Below are positions 5,851 through 5,856 of a stretch of 5,856 nt of DNA, one piece after another. Location: assembly GCA_030037055.1 (NCBI GenBank), contig JASHRZ010000251.1, positions 1 to 5,856 of the forward strand, read 5' to 3'. This DNA is from Alphaproteobacteria bacterium (GTDB lineage: Bacteria; Pseudomonadota; Alphaproteobacteria; ATCC43930; CGMCC-115725). A program made the translations under genes and the position numbers. The notes under the pieces are model-generated. The model was not told the origin of the DNA and did no database searches. It worked only from the letters and a program-made list of their open reading frames with translations. The stretch's first letter is position 1. Each line of letters starts with the position of its first letter.

Positions 5851-5856
5851 AAACGC

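Larger units (their letters stand above)
5070..5856 (+). mobile_element. Insertion-sequence debris: IS110-family left end joined to an IS1634-family 3' part
   Basis: Two unrelated transposase fragments lie head to tail on the + strand within 640 bp, neither complete. The IS110 piece keeps its leader, ribosome site and N-terminus; the IS1634 piece keeps only its C-terminal third and downstream tail. They meet somewhere in 5258-5303. The outer limits are estimates: the left boundary is set where IS110-like leader DNA seems to begin, and the right end may lie outside the window. Confidence 0.6.

Noticed and set aside
1..5856. CRISPR array, tRNA, rRNA or attachment site
   Set aside because: No regularly spaced direct repeats were seen, and no tRNA cloverleaf or rRNA sequence was recognised by eye on either strand.

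Overview
The window looks like an accessory, rearranged stretch of a GC-rich alphaproteobacterial chromosome or plasmid, probably Hyphomicrobiales (Bradyrhizobium/Methylobacterium-like). This rests on codon use and the kinds of relatives recognised: a winged-helix/STAND regulator, a FixL-type kinase piece, HemN, and IS110 and IS1634 transposases. It is inference; no search was run.

Layout. (1) 1-2670, + strand: a large intact reading frame that enters from outside the window and encodes an OmpR-type winged-helix DNA-binding domain, a STAND/NB-ARC-like ATPase and a long helical-repeat tail. (2) 2671-3361: a gene graveyard. It holds a + strand piece of a sensor histidine kinase, a 19-codon - strand piece of cytochrome c oxidase subunit I directly abutting it, about 215 bp of unassigned DNA, and the first ~70 codons of hemN on the - strand with two frameshifts. 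(3) 3366-4654 (possibly to 4744), - strand: two intact, translationally coupled 2-oxoglutarate/Fe(II) oxygenase-fold genes with a GTGA overlap. The broken hemN starts 4 bp after them on the same strand, so it may be the dead tail of the same transcription unit. (4) 4745-5060: no convincing intact gene; one 82-codon frame may be a gene remnant. (5) about 5070-5856: nested or abutting insertion-sequence debris, namely the left end and first ~38 codons of an IS110-family element joined to the C-terminal 160 codons of an IS1634-family (IS4-like) transposase, followed by a non-coding tail with an inverted repeat.

How it fits together. The only genes that look functional are the STAND regulator and the oxygenase pair. 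The oxygenases are of unknown substrate; relatives of the first one are, as far as I recall, often near surface-glycan genes, but nothing intact here confirms that. The fragments between and beside them show that the locus has been reshuffled repeatedly. Three of the fragments (FixL-like kinase, aa3-type CoxA, HemN) come from oxygen or respiration related genes, which may be history or coincidence. I found no tRNA, rRNA, CRISPR array or clearly new system.
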